Source: CAYNLK01 sp964398055 (lineage in GTDB: Bacteria > Chloroflexota > Anaerolineae > 4572-78 > J111). From it: DNA of 22,374 bases. The stretch lies in assembly GCA_964398055.1 (NCBI GenBank), contig CAYNLK010000080.1:1-22374 (forward strand). The letters are read 5' to 3'. Below the pieces are notes generated by a model, which made no database searches, was not told the origin of the DNA, and worked only from the letters and a program-made list of their open reading frames with translations. Position numbers and translations under genes: made by a program. Of this stretch, positions 19,576 to 22,374 are shown piece after piece. The number at the start of each line of letters is the position of its first letter. The stretch's first letter is position 1.

Positions 19576-20814
19576 CTATTGATCCTGGTAGTAGCTGTCG
19601 GCCCGCTCAGAGACGCCAGCCCGCCAGGTGCGACCGGGCAGCCAGGGAGACCATTTTTGGCCCTCGTGGCTGCTGCTCAGGATGTAGTCGCCTGTAGCCG
19701 GCTGGCCCAGGCCGTAGCGGTCAAAGACGTAGGTGATCCCGTCGGCCGGCTCGCCCGGATGGGCGTTGACCAGGATGCGGCCGTCCTGGGTCCAGCGGGG
19801 CGCGTCGGTATCCAGGCCCTCGGCTGTTTCCAGGAAGGTGATGGTATCATCGGCCAGGTTGAGCACGGCTACGGCCCGGCAGGGGGGGCAGGGTCGATTT
19901 TTGAAATCGACCACAACCGCCAGGTATTGTCCATCCGGTGACCAGAGCGCGCCGCCAGCCGGCTTTAGTTCGGCATTTTCTTCCAACCAAATGTCGGTGT
20001 GGGCCCCGGCCGTGGTCACGGTATAGAGTTTGATCCCTTCGGTCATAGCGACCCGGCTGCCGTCGGGCGACAGGCTGGCGCTGACCGGCGGCACCAGCAA
20101 GGCCGCTTTGACCCGTTGGTAAGCCGACAGCTTCTCCACAAATTGCCGTTCCTGATCGATGGCCGGCGTGGGCGTACCGGGCGGCAGGGTCGGGGTGGGC
20201 GGTACGGTTGCCGGGGGGATATCCGCTGCGGCGTCGCTGCCGGGTGAGCTGTTGGAGACCGCCTGGACCAGTTGGTTGGGTATGGCGACGACCGGCAAGG
20301 CGTCGCTGCCGGCCGACGTCGTGACGGCCGCGGCCGAGACCCAGGCGAATAGACCGTTGGGCGCGGCGGCCAGCCACCAACTTGCGTTAACATTGCGCCC
20401 GACAAGATCCAACCGGGCGCCGGCCGGCAAAACTCCGACCTGATCGTACTGCGCGCCGGGGCCGCTGAAAAGAGCGACTCCAGCCTGGTTAGCCACGGCA
20501 ATGGGTTTCTCAGTTTGAAGCGGAACCGGGGCGATCGCGCCGCTTGTTTGGAGCAATTCTAACTCACTCAGGAGCCGGTTTATTTCCGCCAGGGTGGCTT
20601 CCATATCTGCCGGCGCAGCTCCGGCCGGGTTGGCCGTTGCCACCGGACCGGCCAACAGGCGACGAACACCGGCGCTGGCCACATTCACCGAGATGCAAAT
20701 CGAACAAAATAGCAGAATGACCAGCAGCCCGCCCAGGGCAAAGAACAGCCCAATTTGGCTGCCGCAACCGCCAATAAACAACTTGCCGGTTCTGGTGCGC
20801 CAGAAGGCTGGCAT
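19576..20814 (-). CDS. Membrane-anchored SH3-type and beta-propeller (PD40-like) protein, paralogue 2
   Basis: The start is the ATG at 20814, which shares one base with the upstream stop (TAATG); a TTG four codons earlier lies inside the previous gene. The 412 residues parallel paralogue 1: WRTRTGKLFIGGCGSQIGL, membrane helix about 22-45 with Cys37 and Cys40, short coiled coil, SH3-type domain about 108-162 (GVALFSGPGAQYDQVGVLPA...SWWLAAAPNGLFAWVSA), a Pro/Thr linker and a propeller region with WSPDGQYLAVVVD (291-303), CPPC (309-312), RWTQDGRILV (340-349) and SSSHEGQKWSPW near the end. The two have clearly diverged yet keep all landmarks, so this is an old tandem duplication. Role inferred: sensing or scaffolding at the wall. 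Confidence 0.85.
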   Translation of the reverse strand: MPAFWRTRTGKLFIGGCGSQIGLFFALGGLLVILLFCSICISVNVASAGVRRLLAGPVATANPAGAAPADMEATLAEINRLLSELELLQTSGAIAPVPLQTEKPIAVANQAGVALFSGPGAQYDQVGVLPAGARLDLVGRNVNASWWLAAAPNGLFAWVSAAAVTTSAGSDALPVVAIPNQLVQAVSNSSPGSDAAADIPPATVPPTPTLPPGTPTPAIDQERQFVEKLSAYQRVKAALLVPPVSASLSPDGSRVAMTEGIKLYTVTTAGAHTDIWLEENAELKPAGGALWSPDGQYLAVVVDFKNRPCPPCRAVAVLNLADDTITFLETAEGLDTDAPRWTQDGRILVNAHPGEPADGITYVFDRYGLGQPATGDYILSSSHEGQKWSPWLPGRTWRAGVSERADSYYQDQ

Positions 20815-22037
20815 TATTCCCACCAATCCTTTTTGGAGCGGGCATCCAGAAACTTGCCGTTGTCACGAATGGCCACCAGCAGTTTGTCTGAGGCCCAGCC
20901 AACCGGGGTATCGAGGCTTAAACCGGGCAGTTCATTGCCTTTGCTTTCTTCAAAAAGCTTGAGCAGGTTGGGGTCGGTGTTTAGCCCCACATAATGCACG
21001 GTATAGCCCTTGGCCACAGTCCCTTCTCTGGCGTAGACAAAAGTCAGGCTGTCTTCAGAAGCGTAGAGCAAAGTGGCGAAATATTTGCCATCGTAGATGT
21101 CTCGCTCGGTTTTGGGAATGAAGAGCGGTTGGCCTGGCGTGGTCTTGACGGCTATTAACACGGCCTCATTTTCCGGCAGCAGGTTGCCAACCGAGTTGCT
21201 GCCCCAGTCCCAATCGTGGATGGCATAGGCGTCGATCAGGTCATCGGGGCTGAAGACTGACGAGAATTTCGGCGCGTTCGGGTCGATGCCCGAGCCGGGA
21301 ATCTCGACCAGGCTTGTCTCTACATTACTGGCGACCGGTTCGCGGAGCTTCAGATTCAGGTCGCCGTGTTCCGCCGCCGGTCTGCTTTCGCGCTGGCCGT
21401 TAATCGGAATGAGGGCATATTGGTTGGACGAGCTGTTGGGCGGGGCGAATTCCTGGGCTAGACTGGCGGCGGCCACCGGGCTGCTGGCGGCTGTGGCGGT
21501 TGGGGCTGCGACCGAGATTGAGCCTGGCAGGGCGGACTCGGCTGGGGCCGGCTGAGCGAGATTGGGGTTCGCCGCCGGCGTGTCGATGGCGATGGCCGGC
21601 GGCAACACGGTCGGCGGCAGGGCGGCCGGAGTCGCCGCCGGCGGATTCAGAAGTTGGGCCGCAGCTACCTGGGTGGCAATGGCGGCTATCGTCGCTACCT
21701 GTGACTCGAGCAGCGCTTCGGTGGGAATCGGGCGGAGGGAAGGCGTGCTGGTCGGTACGGGTTCAGGCGTGTTGGTTGGGATGGCGGCCAGCACATTGGG
21801 TGGAACGGGCATAACCGCCTCGATGGGCTGGGGGGCGCGGCGGCTAACGGCAACTTCTAGTCCGGCCAATTGCCAGCCCAAATAAACATTCAGGGCAACC
21901 GAGGCGGCCAGCATGACCATCAACGCCAGCGACAGGATGGTCATAAAACTGAGTGAGATGCCCCAAAAGAACCAGAGCAGACATGAGCCTAACCAACCCT
22001 CTTGATTTGGATTTACCCCTTCAAATTCGTGCGCCAT
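20814..22037 (-). CDS. Membrane-anchored protein with conserved unnamed C-terminal domain
   Basis: This is the first gene of the operon. The 407-residue product has a short cytoplasmic start, one or two membrane helices (about 20-57), a very long Pro/Ala/Thr linker to about residue 205 and a globular C-terminal domain (about 206-407). The latter includes YALIPINGQRESRPAAEHGD, AYAIHDWDWGSNS, FATLLYASEDSLTFVYAREG, GYTVHYVGLNTDPNLLKLFE and VAIRDNGKFLDARSKKDWW. I recall this pattern, ending in RSxKDWW, from uncharacterised proteins of Chloroflexota; I know of no named family or activity. It carries His and Asp residues but no obvious catalytic motif. GGGGAG lies eight bases before the ATG. The stop overlaps the next start. 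Confidence 0.82.
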   Translation of the reverse strand: MAHEFEGVNPNQEGWLGSCLLWFFWGISLSFMTILSLALMVMLAASVALNVYLGWQLAGLEVAVSRRAPQPIEAVMPVPPNVLAAIPTNTPEPVPTSTPSLRPIPTEALLESQVATIAAIATQVAAAQLLNPPAATPAALPPTVLPPAIAIDTPAANPNLAQPAPAESALPGSISVAAPTATAASSPVAAASLAQEFAPPNSSSNQYALIPINGQRESRPAAEHGDLNLKLREPVASNVETSLVEIPGSGIDPNAPKFSSVFSPDDLIDAYAIHDWDWGSNSVGNLLPENEAVLIAVKTTPGQPLFIPKTERDIYDGKYFATLLYASEDSLTFVYAREGTVAKGYTVHYVGLNTDPNLLKLFEESKGNELPGLSLDTPVGWASDKLLVAIRDNGKFLDARSKKDWWE

Positions 22038-22066
22038 AAGCTTCTCTCCCCTTGAATTGCGGCAAT

Positions 22067-22103
22067 AAAAAACGCATAGAAGCCGGGTGAGGAGCCTATG
22101 CGT
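22067..22103 (-). terminator. Terminator-like hairpin in the operon leader (possible attenuator)
   Basis: On the minus strand ACGCATAG (22103-22096) and CTATGCGT (22079-22072) form a perfect 8-bp stem with a 16-base loop, followed by Ts down to 22067. It lies between the promoter at 22143-22171 and the first start codon at 22037, so in the 5' leader. The loop contains CTCCTCACCC, partly complementary to the purine-rich Shine-Dalgarno region. No known riboswitch class was recognised. Confidence 0.65.
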
Positions 22104-22142
22104 CTCGCTGCTTTGTTAAAAAACTACACATAAGGTTATTAC

Positions 22143-22171
22143 ATAATATCATATTTTCAAATGCAAATCAA
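22143..22171 (-). promoter_or_regulatory. Sigma-70-type promoter of the envelope operon
   Basis: On the minus strand TTGATT (22171-22166) and TATTAT (22148-22143) are 17 bases apart, within an AT-rich stretch. Transcription should start near 22136, giving a leader of about 100 bases before the ATG at 22037. Confidence 0.65.
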
Positions 22172-22191
22172 GCCGAACCTTAAAAATGTTA

Positions 22192-22224
22192 AAAGCCACC
22201 GCACCGGAAAGGCGTGATGGCTTT
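22192..22224 (-). terminator. Possible terminator of an upstream minus-strand gene
   Basis: A 14-position stem (22211-22224 with 22192-22205, one mismatch and two G-U pairs on the minus-strand RNA) with a 5-base loop is followed by TAACATTTTTA. The T tract is interrupted, so the call is modest. It would insulate the operon promoter from transcription entering from the right. Confidence 0.4.
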
Positions 22225-22268
22225 ATGGATGGGTGAGGTTGAGCTCTGTTGAAAACTTGTTGCTGTAG

Positions 22269-22308
22269 TACGTGAAACGTGAAGACCTTACGTTTCACGT
22301 TTCACGTA
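22269..22308. repeat. Perfect 15-bp hairpin built from ACGTGAA heptamers
   Basis: TACGTGAAACGTGAA (22269-22283) and its exact inverse (22294-22308) enclose a 10-base loop. Each arm consists of two ACGTGAA units, close to the AGCGTGA unit at 5679-5828. There is no U tract, so it is not an obvious terminator. To the right edge at 22374 I see nothing coding. Confidence 0.8.
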
Positions 22309-22374
22309 TTACCGAATGGTTATACTCGTTAAGGTCATAAATTGTGATTTTGATGAATTAACATAATTGAGTAC

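Noticed and set aside
22192..22308. Riboswitch upstream of the envelope operon
   Set aside because: The hairpins lie upstream of the predicted promoter and match no aptamer I recognise; they are better read as a terminator and a repeat.

Overview
This ~22.4 kb, GC-rich window looks like a chromosomal segment of a member of the Chloroflexota, probably an Anaerolineae-type filamentous bacterium. That is inference from protein style: Pro/Thr-rich linkers on surface proteins, LysM-CAP and SH3/beta-propeller envelope proteins, signalling-type P-loop ATPases with an N-terminal region I associate with this phylum, and gene gaps full of palindromic and heptamer repeats. No rRNA or tRNA gene and no CRISPR array was seen.

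Layout. 1-577: 5' part of an ABC-2 polysaccharide-export permease on the minus strand, running off the left edge. 578-1035: gap with a dispersed repeat and an 11-bp periodic array. 1036-2348: toxin-antitoxin remnants on the minus strand, an intact hicBA pair and an MNT-type nucleotidyltransferase gene whose 4-bp-overlapping HEPN-like partner stops after 24 codons. Between them lie a 141-bp MITE-like element and a REP-like triple-hairpin element. 2573-4555 (+): a secreted or anchored LysM3-CAP protein and a YfcE/MJ0936-type phosphodiesterase. 4640-9459 (+): hemE-hemH-hemY, the same order as Bacillus hemEHY, plus a URO-D-superfamily paralogue. An array of 20 perfect-length heptamers overlaps the hemE 3' end. 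9470-11656 (-): three adjacent genes for uncharacterised membrane proteins. 11874-16193 (-): two P-loop ATPase genes, one fused to a large Gly-rich membrane domain, separated by a second, inverted REP-like copy. 16286-17335 (+): a lipoprotein with a clear terminator. 17521-22037 (-): a tightly coupled four-gene envelope operon.

Most notable: the last gene of that operon encodes a lipoprotein whose C-terminal ~130 residues resemble the N-terminal signalling domain of animal Hedgehog proteins, including the zinc ligands and acidic calcium-site residues. It is co-transcribed with two tandemly duplicated membrane-anchored SH3-type/beta-propeller proteins and an anchored protein with an unnamed C-terminal domain. 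The operon has its own promoter, then a terminator-like hairpin in the leader about 30 bases before the first start codon, which suggests attenuation. A reasonable inference is an envelope or peptidoglycan-modifying (Hedgehog/DD-peptidase type) system.

The hem genes should carry uroporphyrinogen III to coproporphyrin and haem. Tyr11 of the ferrochelatase fits the coproporphyrin-dependent branch, but no hemQ/chdC gene is present in the window to confirm it.
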